DNA of 64,000 nt from Ruegeria discodermiae (lineage in GTDB: Bacteria > Pseudomonadota > Alphaproteobacteria > Rhodobacterales > Rhodobacteraceae), in assembly GCF_030758345.1 (NCBI RefSeq), contig NZ_JAVAMO010000003.1:186001-250000 (forward strand). The letters run 5' to 3'. The notes under the pieces are model-generated. The model did not search any database and had not been told where the DNA came from. It saw nothing but the letters and a program-made list of their open reading frames with translations. A program made the position numbers and the translations under genes. This document shows positions 53,380-63,014 of the stretch, in pieces. Each line of letters starts with the position of its first letter. Position 1 is the stretch's first letter.

Positions 53380-55901
53380 GCCTGACAACAGCCGCCCGGA
53401 TCGCGAGGCGCGAGCTGCGCGGCGGGGTCCGGGGCTTCCGTATCTTTCTGGCCTGTCTTGCGCTTGGGGTGGCCGCAATCGCTGCGGTCGGCTCGATCCG
53501 CTCGGGCATTGACGCCGGACTGTCGCGCGAAGGCGCCGCGCTGCTTGGTGGCGATGCCGAGATGGAATTCACCTATCGCTTCGCCTCGCAGGAGGAGCGC
53601 GCGTGGATGGAGGACAGGGCCAACACCGTCTCCGAGGTGGTCGATTTCCGCTCGATGGCGGTGGCTGGGGGCGACACGCCCACCCGCGCGCTGACGCAGG
53701 TCAAGGCGGTGGATGACGCCTATCCGCTGATCGGCACGGTGCGGCTGGACCCCGACCTGCCGCTCGACACCGCGCTGGCGGGCGAAAACGGCACGCCCGG
53801 CGCGGTGATGGAGCGGGTGCTGATCGACCGGCTGGGGCTTGCGGTGGGCGAGCGGTTCCGGCTGGGCACGCAGGAGTTCATTCTGAGCGCCGCCATCGAA
53901 CATGAACCCGATGGCGCAGCCGACGGGTTCCGGCTGGGCCCGCGCACCTTGCTGCGCACGGCAAGCCTGGCGGAGTCGGGCCTGCTGGAACCGGGGACGC
54001 TCTATTCGACCAAATACCGTCTGGACCTGCCCGAAGCGACCGATCTGGCGGCCACGGCCCAACAAGCGCGCGCGGCGTTCGAGAATTCGGGCCTGCGCTG
54101 GACCGATGCCCGCAATGGCGCGCCGGGGATTTCCGAATTTGTCGACCGGTTGAGCGCATTCCTGATCCTTGTCGGCCTGTCGGGGCTGGCGGTGGGCGGC
54201 ATCGGGGTATCCGCCGCCGTACGCGCCTATCTGGGCGACAAGACCGCCACCATCGCCACGCTGCGCACGCTGGGCGCAGACCGCGTCACGGTGTTTCAGG
54301 TCTATTTCATCCAGATCGGCGTACTGTCGCTGCTGGGCATCACAATCGGGCTAATCATCGGGGCGGGCGCGCCGCTGGCCTTTGGCTCGCTGATCGCATC
54401 GCGCCTGCCGATCCCGGCGGAGTTCACGATCTACCCCGCCCCGCTGGTCGAAGCCGCGCTCTACGGGATGCTGACCGCGCTGATCTTCACGCTCTGGCCG
54501 TTGGCCCGGACCGAACAGATCCGGCCTGCAACCCTGTTTCGTGATGCCATGACCGGGCTGCACGGCGTGCCACGCGCGCGCTACATCCTTGCGACGCTGA
54601 TCGGGCTCGCCGCGCTGGTCTGGCTGGCGGCATGGTTCAGCGGCTCGGCCTGGTTGACACTCTGGACGGCTGGCGGGCTTGCCGGTGCGCTGCTGGCGCT
54701 GTCGCTTGCCGCGCTTGGCGTGCGCCGCGCGGCCCGCGCCGCCAAGCCGCGCGCGCAGGGTCGCCCGGCGCTGCGATGGGCGCTGGCGGCGATCTCGGGC
54801 TCTGGCGAGGGCGCGGGCGCGGTGGTGCTCTCACTGGGGCTTGGCCTGTCGGTGCTGGCCGCCGTGGGCCAGATCGACGGCAATCTGCGCCGGGCCATCT
54901 CGGGCAACCTGCCCGATATCGCGCCGAGCTATTTCTTCGTCGATATCCAGAAAGACCAGATGGCGGGGTTCAACGCGCGGCTGGACAGTGACCCCGCCGT
55001 CAGCCGGGTGGAAAGCGCACCGATGCTGCGCGGTATCATCACCCAGATCAACGGCAAACCCGCCCGCGAGGTGGCGGGCGATCACTGGGTGGTGCAGGGT
55101 GACCGGGGCGTGACCTATTCCGCCGAGCTGCCCGAAAACATACGATTGACCGCGGGCGAGTGGTGGCCCGCCGATTATACCGGGCCGCCGCTGATCAGCT
55201 TTGCCGCCGAAGAGGCCGCCGAGATGGGCCTGAACCTGGGGGACACGCTGACGATCAACATCCTTGGCCGCGATATCACCGCCGAGATCACCTCGTTCCG
55301 CGAGGTCGATTTCTCGACCGCCGGGATGGGGTTTGTCCTGTCGATGAACCCCGCCGCCCTGTCCGCCGCGCCTCATAGCGTGATCGCAACCGTCTATGCC
55401 GAACCCCAGGCCGAGGCCGCGATCCTGCGCGATCTGGCCGGGCAATATCCCAACATCACTGCGATCCGGGTGCGTGACGCGATCAACCGCGTGGCCGAGG
55501 TGCTGTCAGGGCTGGCGGCGGCCACCTCGCTCGGGGCCTCGGCGGCGCTGGCCACCGGGTTTCTGGTGCTGATCGGCGCAGCCGCAGCGGCGGTTTCGGC
55601 GCGCACCTATGAGGCCGCCTTGCTCAAGACGCTGGGGGCAACGCGACGACGCATCCTGCTCAGCTTTGCGCTGCGCTCGGCGCTCTTGGGGGCCGCGGCC
55701 GGGATTGTGGCGCTTGCAGCGGGCATCACCGGCGGCTGGGCCGTCAGCCACTATGTGCTGGATACCGGATTCGTGGTGATCTGGCCCTCGGCGCTGGCCA
55801 TTGTCACAGGCGGCATTCTTGCAACGCTTCTGGCCGGGCTCTGCTTTGCATGGGGTCCCTTGTCGGCCCGCCCCGCCCGGGTTCTGCGGGCGCGCGAGTA
55901 G
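53376..55901 (+). CDS. FtsX-like permease YbbP
   Basis: 841 residues with a ten-helix layout: an N-terminal helix (about 20-40), large periplasmic domains (about 45-250 and 500-720), and two FtsX-like transmembrane clusters (about 255-440 and 730-835). It overlaps ybbA by ATGA and should form the membrane half of an export or extraction complex, as in E. coli YbbAP. The last 98 bp also lie under the opposite-strand Rrf2 gene. Confidence 0.92.
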   Translation: MSLTTAARIARRELRGGVRGFRIFLACLALGVAAIAAVGSIRSGIDAGLSREGAALLGGDAEMEFTYRFASQEERAWMEDRANTVSEVVDFRSMAVAGGDTPTRALTQVKAVDDAYPLIGTVRLDPDLPLDTALAGENGTPGAVMERVLIDRLGLAVGERFRLGTQEFILSAAIEHEPDGAADGFRLGPRTLLRTASLAESGLLEPGTLYSTKYRLDLPEATDLAATAQQARAAFENSGLRWTDARNGAPGISEFVDRLSAFLILVGLSGLAVGGIGVSAAVRAYLGDKTATIATLRTLGADRVTVFQVYFIQIGVLSLLGITIGLIIGAGAPLAFGSLIASRLPIPAEFTIYPAPLVEAALYGMLTALIFTLWPLARTEQIRPATLFRDAMTGLHGVPRARYILATLIGLAALVWLAAWFSGSAWLTLWTAGGLAGALLALSLAALGVRRAARAAKPRAQGRPALRWALAAISGSGEGAGAVVLSLGLGLSVLAAVGQIDGNLRRAISGNLPDIAPSYFFVDIQKDQMAGFNARLDSDPAVSRVESAPMLRGIITQINGKPAREVAGDHWVVQGDRGVTYSAELPENIRLTAGEWWPADYTGPPLISFAAEEAAEMGLNLGDTLTINILGRDITAEITSFREVDFSTAGMGFVLSMNPAALSAAPHSVIATVYAEPQAEAAILRDLAGQYPNITAIRVRDAINRVAEVLSGLAAATSLGASAALATGFLVLIGAAAAAVSARTYEAALLKTLGATRRRILLSFALRSALLGAAAGIVALAAGITGGWAVSHYVLDTGFVVIWPSALAIVTGGILATLLAGLCFAWGPLSARPARVLRARE

Positions 55902-56349
55902 TGTTGCGGCTGCAAGGAACCGGTTGCAGCAGGCGCAAGAGGTCGGTGTTATCACAGACCAGCGCATCCAGCGTGATCTCATCCAGCGAGGCATAGAAGA
56001 CCTCGGCGGCGTTTTGTAGTGCGACACGCAGGCGGCAGGCCTGGGTCAGCGGGCAGGAATTGTCGGCATCGGCAAAGCACTCGGCAATCGGCAGATCGCC
56101 CTCGATCTGACGGAACACCTGACCGATGCGCAGCTGGTCCGGCGCAACCGCCAGCGCCAGGCCACCGTTGCGGCCGCGTACCGTGCGCAGGATGTCAAGC
56201 TGGCCGAGTTGATTGATCACATGCGCCAGATGGTTTTCCGAGATGTTGCAGGTTGCAGCCACTTCGGATTTGGTAACCAGCCGGTCGCGATGCGCCGCAC
56301 AATACATCAGCAATCGAATGGCGATATTCGTCCGTTTGGTGATGCGCAT
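55804..56349 (-). CDS. Rrf2 family regulator (NsrR/RirA-like)
   Basis: 181 residues. Winged HTH about 1-65 (VTKSEVAATCNISENHLAHVINQL) and three Cys at 91, 99 and 105 (ECFADADNSCPLTQACRL) that would hold an iron-sulfur cluster, with spacing as in RirA and a context as in alphaproteobacterial NsrR. It may sense nitric oxide or iron. The tail after about residue 145 is low complexity and overlaps ybbP in antisense by 98 bp. ATG at 56349 with GAGG upstream. Divergent from the GGCT gene. Confidence 0.88.
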   Translation of the reverse strand: MRITKRTNIAIRLLMYCAAHRDRLVTKSEVAATCNISENHLAHVINQLGQLDILRTVRGRNGGLALAVAPDQLRIGQVFRQIEGDLPIAECFADADNSCPLTQACRLRVALQNAAEVFYASLDEITLDALVCDNTDLLRLLQPVPCSRNTTRAPAEPGRGGPTRDPMQSRARPEALQECRL

Positions 56350-56446
56350 CGGAAATCCTCGCGAGAAAGTGATGCACCTGTATTGCACAAGCGGCAAAAT
56401 ACCGGTTTGACATACATCAATCGCCAACTTGCGCATGGTACAATCG

Positions 56447-57016
56447 ATGGCAGACCCTTATTTCTTTGGCTATGGTAGCCTGGTGAACACCGCCACCCAT
56501 GACTTTCCCGACCCCCAGCGCGCCACGCTGCGCGGCTGGCGGCGGGCCTGGCGGCATACCGATCTGCGCCCGGTGGCCTTTCTGACCGCGATCCCCGACC
56601 CGCAGGCCGAGATCGATGGCATGATCGCCCATGTGCCGGGTGATGACTGGCAGGCGCTGGATGAACGCGAATGGGCCTATGACCGGATCGCCGCAACCGA
56701 GGCGATCTCGCATCCGCTGAGCAAACCGGTCGAGATCGCGGTCTATGCGGTGCCCGAACATCAGCACGCGCCTGCAACGGCAGCCCATCCTATTGTGCTG
56801 AGCTACCTCGACGTGGTGTTTCAAGGTTATTTGCGGGTCTATGGGCCAGAGGGTGTCGACCGCTTTATCGCCACCACCGATGGCTGGACCGGGCCGGTGC
56901 TGAACGACCGCGCGGCCCCGCGCTATGCCCGCCATCAGGCGCTGAGCGCCGAGGAGATCCGCTTTGTCGATGACCGGTTGGCGCGGATCGGGGTGGATCT
57001 GGTCGAAACGCTCTGA
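56447..57016 (+). CDS. Gamma-glutamylcyclotransferase-like protein
   Basis: 189 residues. The Y-G-S-L motif of the GGCT fold is at about residues 8-12 (FFGYGSLVN), and a Glu in LDEREWAY near 73 takes the place of the catalytic acid. The fold releases 5-oxoproline from gamma-glutamyl compounds, but many members have other roles. No good ribosome site marks the start; ATGs at 56429 and 56435 are alternatives. Divergent from the Rrf2 regulator, which may control it. Confidence 0.82.
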   Translation: MADPYFFGYGSLVNTATHDFPDPQRATLRGWRRAWRHTDLRPVAFLTAIPDPQAEIDGMIAHVPGDDWQALDEREWAYDRIAATEAISHPLSKPVEIAVYAVPEHQHAPATAAHPIVLSYLDVVFQGYLRVYGPEGVDRFIATTDGWTGPVLNDRAAPRYARHQALSAEEIRFVDDRLARIGVDLVETL

Positions 57017-57171
57017 GGCGGCAAGCGCGCTACCCCTGCCAGACAGCCATCGATACACGCCGTGGCAATCCAACCGCGAATTAAGTATCATCGGGATATA
57101 AGCGATTGATGTGATGGATGCGAATCCGGCTCCTTTCGTTGATCGACAACCCTTTCACAGAGGAGTTCGAG

Positions 57172-58128
57172 ATGTTTCCCAACAAACTGATGACACTTTG
57201 CTGCGCGGCTGCGCTGATATCCCATGCGCCCGCCGTGATGGCAGCGGATGTGGTGATCGGCGTGCCGAACTGGCCTTCTGTTCAGGCAACGGCGCATATC
57301 CTGAAAGTCGCAGTCGAGGACAGGCTCGACCTGGAGGTGGCGCTTCAGGACGGGTCCAACACCGCCGTATTCGAGGGGATGGATGCCGGGACGATCCATG
57401 TCCATCCCGAAGCGTGGATGCCCAATCTCGACCACCTCAAACGGCAATATGTCGACGGCAAGAAGTCGATCAAATTAAAGCCCCACGCCGCCGAAGGGAC
57501 GCAGGCGATGTGCGTCTCCAAAGGCACTGCAGACAGAACCGGGATCACCGATATCAAGCAGTTGCGCAACCCGGATATGGCCAAGCTTTTTGACACTGAC
57601 GGCAATGGCAAAGGCGAGGTCTGGATCGGTGCGGAAGGTTGGGGATCAACCCCGATCGAACAGATCCGCGCCCGGTCTTATGGGTACGACAAGACCATGG
57701 ACCTGAAGGTGATGGAGGAAGCCGCAGCGCTCGCCGATGTCGAGGCCGCGATCGAGGCGGACAGGGATATCGTCTTCTTCTGCTACACCCCGCATCACAT
57801 GTTTGTAAGTCACGATCTGGTGGTTCTGGACGAACCCGCCTATGACGCGAGCAAATGGGTGATTGTACCACCCTCGCCCACGCCGGGCTGGCTGGAAAAA
57901 TCGACAGCGGGCGTCGCCTGGGACACCGCCTCGCTCAATATCGGCTATGCGGCGTCTCTTGAGGCCGACCAGCCCGAAGTGGCGGCGATGTTAAGCAATG
58001 TTTCACTGGACACCGACACGCTATCGGCAATGACCTATGCGCTGGCGGTGGAAAACCAGGACCCGGCAGAGTTCGCCAAGGCCTGGGTGGAAGCGAATGC
58101 AGAGACGGTGGATAGCTGGTTCAACTAG
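57172..58128 (+). CDS. Glycine betaine/choline ABC transporter substrate-binding protein (OpuAC)
   Basis: 318 residues with a signal peptide (about 1-26, AVMAADV). The OpuAC domain has DVVIGVPNWPSVQATAHIL, the HPEAWMPN ligand segment and WVIVPPSPTPGWL. Such proteins bind glycine betaine, proline betaine or choline with stacked aromatic residues. GAGGAG ribosome site. No permease or ATPase gene lies beside it, so it must work with components elsewhere. Confidence 0.88.
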   Translation: MFPNKLMTLCCAAALISHAPAVMAADVVIGVPNWPSVQATAHILKVAVEDRLDLEVALQDGSNTAVFEGMDAGTIHVHPEAWMPNLDHLKRQYVDGKKSIKLKPHAAEGTQAMCVSKGTADRTGITDIKQLRNPDMAKLFDTDGNGKGEVWIGAEGWGSTPIEQIRARSYGYDKTMDLKVMEEAAALADVEAAIEADRDIVFFCYTPHHMFVSHDLVVLDEPAYDASKWVIVPPSPTPGWLEKSTAGVAWDTASLNIGYAASLEADQPEVAAMLSNVSLDTDTLSAMTYALAVENQDPAEFAKAWVEANAETVDSWFN

Positions 58129-58179
58129 GGTGCCTGCCCAGTCGAGCAGCGCTTGCGAAACCCGCCGGGGAGGTACGAT

Positions 58180-58953
58180 ATGAAAGACGCCCCGGCGGGA
58201 TCGTCGCGCGATACGCGCAAACTTGCGAAGCTCTATTCCGAGGTCAGCCATTGGCAGCGAGACCGGGGCACCTGCTTGATCGAGACCGCCGCACCAAAGG
58301 ACGGCGAACATGTGCTCGACCTGGGATGCGGTACCGGAGAGCTGACCGCTGAATTGGCCCGAAGGATCGGAGCCAGCGGTCAGTTAACCGCCATCGATCC
58401 CGACCCGCAGCGCCTTGCGCAGGCCCGCGCGCAATTTGGCGCAAGCTTCCCGACGATACGTTTCGTTCAGACAAAAGCCGAAGATCTGTCGATGGTGTCC
58501 GATGGCAGCATTGACCTCATCTATTCGAACTATACGCTGCATTGGGTGCTGGACCAAAACCGCCTGTTCAGCGAAATCGAGCGGGTTCTGCGCCCGGGCG
58601 GGCGCATGGTCACCGAGTTCCTCGGCGCACCGATCGAAACCCTGATCGAGTTGTTGCTCATGATGCCGGAAGGCGCCAAAGCGCTCGGGGAAAACGTCTA
58701 TCTGGACGAGGTCGGCTGGCGCGCTTTGATCGCTCCTCACGCGCTTGCGATCGAGAAGCTGGACTGGCCCGAGACGCCACTACGCTACGAGAATCTCCAA
58801 GCTCTTTTCGACTGGCTGGAGGCGACCTCGCATGGCGCGTTTGATCACCGAAAGCTGTCGGCGCAGGACCGGGCGATGCTCACTCGCCGGTTCCCCGCCG
58901 AGATTGAGCTAGCCTGTTTGGGCCTGCGGATGGTTCTGCGCAAGACCGGCTAG
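58180..58953 (+). CDS. Class I SAM-dependent methyltransferase
   Basis: 257 residues. SAM motif I VLDLGCGTGEL at about 45-55, acidic residue after strand 2 in AIDPDP, and IYSNYTLHWV near 115 fit a small-molecule methyltransferase of the UbiE/trans-aconitate type. The start at 58180 has GGAGG 7 nt upstream; the ATG at 58153 has none. Ends 2 bp before the convergent gltX stop. Substrate unknown. Confidence 0.9.
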   Translation: MKDAPAGSSRDTRKLAKLYSEVSHWQRDRGTCLIETAAPKDGEHVLDLGCGTGELTAELARRIGASGQLTAIDPDPQRLAQARAQFGASFPTIRFVQTKAEDLSMVSDGSIDLIYSNYTLHWVLDQNRLFSEIERVLRPGGRMVTEFLGAPIETLIELLLMMPEGAKALGENVYLDEVGWRALIAPHALAIEKLDWPETPLRYENLQALFDWLEATSHGAFDHRKLSAQDRAMLTRRFPAEIELACLGLRMVLRKTG

Positions 58954-58955
58954 GA

Positions 58956-60281
58956 CTACGCCCGCGCGCGGATCACTTGCAGAAGCGGCAGCAGCGTGGC
59001 CATCTCCGGCCCGCGCTCCATCCCCGTGAGCGCCTTGCGCAGCGGCATGAACAGCCCCTTACCCTTGCGGCCCGTCGCCTCTCTCACGGCGGAGGTCCAT
59101 TCCCCCCAGCTATCGGGGCCGAGCGGTCCCTCGGGCAGCAATGTCATGGCCTGCGCGATGAAATGGGTATCTTCGTCCGCGATCAGCGGTTCGGCCCCGT
59201 CGCGGCACAGCGCCCACCAGCTTGCCAGATCGTTCAACGTGGTGATGTTCTCGCGTGCCATCAGCCAGAACGGCTCGGCAATATCCAGCGGCACGCCCAG
59301 CCCCGCAACGGCATCGGCCACCGCCGAGAGCGGCAGCGACTGCAGATACCGACCGGTCAGAGGATAGAGGTCCTGCACGTCAAACTTGGTGGGGGCCGCG
59401 CCAAAGCGGGTGATGTCGAAGCCTTCGACCAACTCACTCATGTCACTGCGCAACTCGACCGGGTCCGAAGACCCCAGCCGCGCCATCAGACTGAGCAGCG
59501 CCATCGGCTGCACGCCCGCCTCGCGCAGATCGCGCAGCGCCAAGGTGCCCAGACGCTTGGACAAGGCCTCGCCCTGCGGGCCGGTCAGCAACGAGTGGTG
59601 GGCAAAGCGCGGACAAGTACCGCCCAGTGCCTCGATGATCTGGATTTGGGTTGCTGTGTTGGTCACGTGGTCCGAGCCGCGCACCACATCGGTGACGCCC
59701 ATCTCGGTATCGTCCACCACCGAGGCAATCGTATAGAGCACCTGCCCATCGCCCCGGATCAGCACCGGGTCGGACACGGATGCGGCATCGATCGAGGTTT
59801 CGCCCAGAATGCCGTCGCTCCAGTTGATCCGTTCCTGATCCAGCTTGAAGCGCCAGACCCCATTGCCACGTTCGGCGCGCAGCGCCTCTTTCTCATCGTC
59901 GCTCAGGCTGAGGGCGGCGCGGTCATAGACCGGCGGCTTGCCCATGTTAAGTTGCTTCTTGCGCTTGAGGTCCAGCTCGGTCGGCGTCTCGAACGCCTCA
60001 TAGAACCGCCCCATCCCGCGCAACTTGTCCGCAGCCTCGGCATAGCGGTCCAGCCGCTCAGACTGCCGCTCGATCCGGTCCCAGTGCAGGCCCAGCCACT
60101 CCATATCCTGTTTGATGGCGTCGACATATTCTTCCTTCGACCGCTCCGGGTCGGTGTCGTCGATGCGCAAGATGAACGTGCCGCTGGCCTTGCGGGCGAT
60201 CAGATAGTTCATCAGCGCGGTACGCAGGTTGCCCACATGGATATAGCCGGTGGGCGAGGGGGCGAAACGGGTGGTGGTCAT
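58956..60281 (-). CDS. gltX: Glutamate--tRNA ligase
   Basis: 441-residue class I aminoacyl-tRNA synthetase. The HIGH-type motif is PSPTGYIHVGNLR (8-20) and the KMSKS-type motif is in EALSKRLG near 240. The zinc-binding Cys cluster of E. coli GltX is absent. Alphaproteobacteria often carry two GluRS genes; this one resembles the second type, which can charge tRNA-Gln with Glu for later amidation. The C-terminal anticodon domain is complete. Downstream of the BASS symporter gene on the same strand. Confidence 0.95.
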   Translation of the reverse strand: MTTTRFAPSPTGYIHVGNLRTALMNYLIARKASGTFILRIDDTDPERSKEEYVDAIKQDMEWLGLHWDRIERQSERLDRYAEAADKLRGMGRFYEAFETPTELDLKRKKQLNMGKPPVYDRAALSLSDDEKEALRAERGNGVWRFKLDQERINWSDGILGETSIDAASVSDPVLIRGDGQVLYTIASVVDDTEMGVTDVVRGSDHVTNTATQIQIIEALGGTCPRFAHHSLLTGPQGEALSKRLGTLALRDLREAGVQPMALLSLMARLGSSDPVELRSDMSELVEGFDITRFGAAPTKFDVQDLYPLTGRYLQSLPLSAVADAVAGLGVPLDIAEPFWLMARENITTLNDLASWWALCRDGAEPLIADEDTHFIAQAMTLLPEGPLGPDSWGEWTSAVREATGRKGKGLFMPLRKALTGMERGPEMATLLPLLQVIRARA

Positions 60282-60347
60282 GGGTGTCTCCTGTTGGCGC
60301 GTCTGTTGTCACAGCCACACCGCTTTGTCCAGCAACGGACCCGTCCA

Positions 60348-61304
60348 CTAGTCGGTTATGCCGCGCTTTGCATCGCGCCACGCCCAGAGCGAGGCCAGAG
60401 CGGGACCCGAGATATTATGCCAGACGCCGAAGATGGCGGCGGCAACCGCAGCGGCTGGTGCAAAATGCAAGGTCGCCAGCGCAACCGCCAGCGACGAGTT
60501 CTGCATCCCAATCTCAAAGCAATAAGATTTGCGCTGGCGCGATGGCAGGCCGACCAGCCGGGCAACCCCGTAGCCTCCGAGATAGCCCAGCACATTATGG
60601 GCGATGACGACAAAGACGATCACGTTGCTGACGGATGCGATGACCTCTTTGTTTGCGCCTACAGTGGCACCGGTCAGGCTCATGATGGAAAAAGTGCTCA
60701 TCACCGGCAGCAGCACCTTCATCAGATCGGCCAGATTGGGTCCAAAGATCATCCGGGCGATGAGTCCGAGACTGATTGGTACGATGATGATCATCACGAT
60801 GGAGCGGAACAGATCGAACGGTGCCACGTCGATATCCGAACCAGTCAGCAGGATGACTAGCAGCGGCGTCATGATCGGCGATAGCAGAGTCGAAACCGAG
60901 GTGATCGAGACCGACAGGGCCACGTCGCCCCGTGCCATCAGGGTGATCACATTCGAGGCGATCCCGCCCGGGCACGCCCCGACTAGGATCACGCCAAACG
61001 CAACCACGTCAGGCAGATCAACCAGTTCGACCAGAAAGAAGGCCAGAAGCGGCATCATGATGAATTGCGATGCGACGGCGGCGAGGACATAAAGCGGGTG
61101 TTTTCCCACCTCCTTGAACTCATCCACCGTCAGCGTTGCGCCGGCCCCGAACATCAGGATGCCCAGCAGCAGCGGGATCTTGTCGCTTGCCCAGGCAAAA
61201 GCCTGCGGGCTGTTCCAACTCCAAAGGGCGGAAATGATCACAAAGACAACAAAGAACTGGCTGATGAACGCGCTGATGCGTTCAATCGGGGCTGGTATCT
61301 GCAC
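60348..61304 (-). CDS. Bile acid:sodium symporter (BASS) family transporter
   Basis: 318 residues with nine to ten hydrophobic helices in the BASS fold. GACPGGIASNVITLMARGDVALS near residue 110 is the family core and EIGMQNSSLAVALAT near 265 the second. GTG start at 61304 with AGAGAGG upstream. BASS proteins carry organic anions with sodium (bile acids, pantoate, pyruvate in plants); the substrate is unknown here. Same strand as gltX, 66 bp before it. Confidence 0.88.
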   Translation of the reverse strand: MQIPAPIERISAFISQFFVVFVIISALWSWNSPQAFAWASDKIPLLLGILMFGAGATLTVDEFKEVGKHPLYVLAAVASQFIMMPLLAFFLVELVDLPDVVAFGVILVGACPGGIASNVITLMARGDVALSVSITSVSTLLSPIMTPLLVILLTGSDIDVAPFDLFRSIVMIIIVPISLGLIARMIFGPNLADLMKVLLPVMSTFSIMSLTGATVGANKEVIASVSNVIVFVVIAHNVLGYLGGYGVARLVGLPSRQRKSYCFEIGMQNSSLAVALATLHFAPAAAVAAAIFGVWHNISGPALASLWAWRDAKRGITD

Positions 61305-61487
61305 GGCTCGACCTCTCTGCGCTATCCTCGGTACCCGCGATGACGTCCGTTGTGACCAGAGCGCTACGGATGCCCAAGTAGTAAGCGACAGAGGTCGCAC
61401 AATCCAACATTGTGCGCCAACGCCGTGATCAACCTGTGACTATCGGGCATCCATGGCAAACAGGACGCGCATGCCGCGGCCCGCGCC

Positions 61488-61916
61488 TCAGCTCGGCGCG
61501 ACCGGCCAGTGACGCTCCAGATCGCGCAGCCCGGCCCGGATAAGTTCGCCCAGAACGTCCAGATCGATATCCGCCAGCTTGTTCACATAAAGGCAGGACC
61601 GGCCCGTCTTGTGTTTGCCCAATCGTGACAGGATTGGCCCGAAATCCGCGTAGCCTGGCATGATATAGATCGAATGGGCCGCCTTGCGCGGTGAAAACCC
61701 GGTGGCGAGAAAGTCGCCCTCGCGCCCCGAAGCATAGCGATAGTGATAGCGGCCATAGCCCACAATAGTCGGCCCCCACATCACCGGTTCGAACCCGGTC
61801 ACCTGGCGAAACAGCTTGTCCAGCACCCGCGCGTCCGCAGCTTTGGAGGCGGGCTCCACCGCGTCCAGAAACACGTTCACATCAGCGCCGGTCGGGAGGG
61901 TTTTGTTCTGCGTCAT
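61488..61916 (-). CDS. DUF1801 domain-containing protein
   Basis: 142 residues. The segment MWGPTIVGYGRYHYRYASGREGDFLATGFSPRK is the DUF1801 hallmark (quoted motif split: IVGYGRYHY and FSPRKAAHSIYI). The family has a FAD-independent fold of unknown function and occurs widely. Soluble, monocistronic. Confidence 0.9.
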   Translation of the reverse strand: MTQNKTLPTGADVNVFLDAVEPASKAADARVLDKLFRQVTGFEPVMWGPTIVGYGRYHYRYASGREGDFLATGFSPRKAAHSIYIMPGYADFGPILSRLGKHKTGRSCLYVNKLADIDLDVLGELIRAGLRDLERHWPVAPS

Positions 61917-62029
61917 AGATTAAGTTTTTATCATTCTGTGCCGCGATCACATAGATGCGATAAAACAGGGCTGGGAAGTCCGGATTCGCGACCTATCTGG
62001 CGAAGAAAGCCACCAACAGGAGGAAGACC

Positions 62030-62959
62030 ATGACGCTCAAACTCACCCGCCGCGCGGCCATTGCATCCGCCGCCGCCCTGCCCGCCGCAGCAATCGCCAC
62101 CCCATCACTGGCTGCAAGCCATGGCGGCAAGGCCGCTACACCGGTGGCGCGCACCTTCAAGCTGGGCGACATGACGGTCACCACATTGCTGGATGGGAGC
62201 GTCATGCGGGATGACGCCCAAGAGATCTTCGGCGGCGGCGCGTCGGACGAAGACTTCAAAAGGGTCTCCGAAGAAAACTTCATCCCCGCCGACAGCGCGC
62301 AGTTCTTCTTTACGCCCACGCTGGTGGATGCGGGCGGCGAACTCGTTCTGTTTGACACCGGGCTCGGCCAGGGCGGAATCGTCACCGCGCTGGACGCGGT
62401 GGGCGTCAGCCCGGATGCGATCGACGTGGTGGTGCTGACCCATATGCATCCCGACCATATCGGCGGTATGATGACCGAGGGCGCACCGACCTTTGCCAAT
62501 GCCCGCTATGTGACCGCATCAAACGAGTATGATTTCTGGGCCAAGGCTGATGAGGGCAACCGCGTGGGCGACATGGTCAAGGCCAATGTCACGCCGATGG
62601 CCGAGAAGATGAGCTTTATCGAAGATGGCGGCAGTGTCGCCTCGGGCATCACCGCCAAAGCGGCCTTTGGCCATACGCCGGGCCATATGGTCTATCTGCT
62701 GGATAGCGGCGGGCAGCAACTGGTGCTGACCGCCGATCTGGCCAACCACTATGTCTGGTCCTTCGCCCATCCCGAATGGGAGGTCACCTTCGACATGGAC
62801 AAGGCCGCCGCCACCCAGTCCCGCCGCGATGTGCTGGGCATGCTGGCCGCCGACCGGGTGCCGATGATCGGCTATCACATGCCCTTCCCCGCCGCCGGTT
62901 TTGTCGAACAACGCGGCGATGGTTTCCGCTTTGTGCCGGTCAGCTATCAGATGCTCTGA
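62030..62959 (+). CDS. Tat-exported MBL-fold metallo-hydrolase
   Basis: 309 residues. N-terminal LTRRAAIASAAALPAAA is a twin-arginine signal. The metal site HMHPDH at about 136-141, a later His in FGHTPGHMV and Asp in LTADLANH are intact, and the C-terminal His in GYHMPFP completes the site. Related exported proteins include lactonases and methyl parathion hydrolase-like enzymes. Substrate unknown. Followed by a 12-bp hairpin shared with the convergent monooxygenase gene. Confidence 0.9.
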   Translation: MTLKLTRRAAIASAAALPAAAIATPSLAASHGGKAATPVARTFKLGDMTVTTLLDGSVMRDDAQEIFGGGASDEDFKRVSEENFIPADSAQFFFTPTLVDAGGELVLFDTGLGQGGIVTALDAVGVSPDAIDVVVLTHMHPDHIGGMMTEGAPTFANARYVTASNEYDFWAKADEGNRVGDMVKANVTPMAEKMSFIEDGGSVASGITAKAAFGHTPGHMVYLLDSGGQQLVLTADLANHYVWSFAHPEWEVTFDMDKAAATQSRRDVLGMLAADRVPMIGYHMPFPAAGFVEQRGDGFRFVPVSYQML

Positions 62960-62969
62960 CACAGTTTCG

Positions 62970-62997
62970 GTCGCGGCCCTGCACTCAGGGCCGCGAC
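62970..62997. terminator. Hairpin between convergent genes
   Basis: Perfect 12-bp GC-rich stem (62970-62981 with 62986-62997) around the loop CACT, midway between two convergent stop codons. No T-run follows on either strand, so it may be a bidirectional terminator or RNA end stabiliser. Confidence 0.55.
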
Positions 62998-63014
62998 ATC
63001 CCCAATAAGCGATT

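Noticed and set aside
58956-60281. Unusual HIGH and KMSKS motifs in GltX
   Set aside because: HVGN and LSKRLG variants are within the normal range for bacterial GluRS.
61780-61805. GGTTCGAA tRNA T-loop-like sequence
   Set aside because: Lies inside the DUF1801 gene and no acceptor or anticodon stem matches; no tRNA found.
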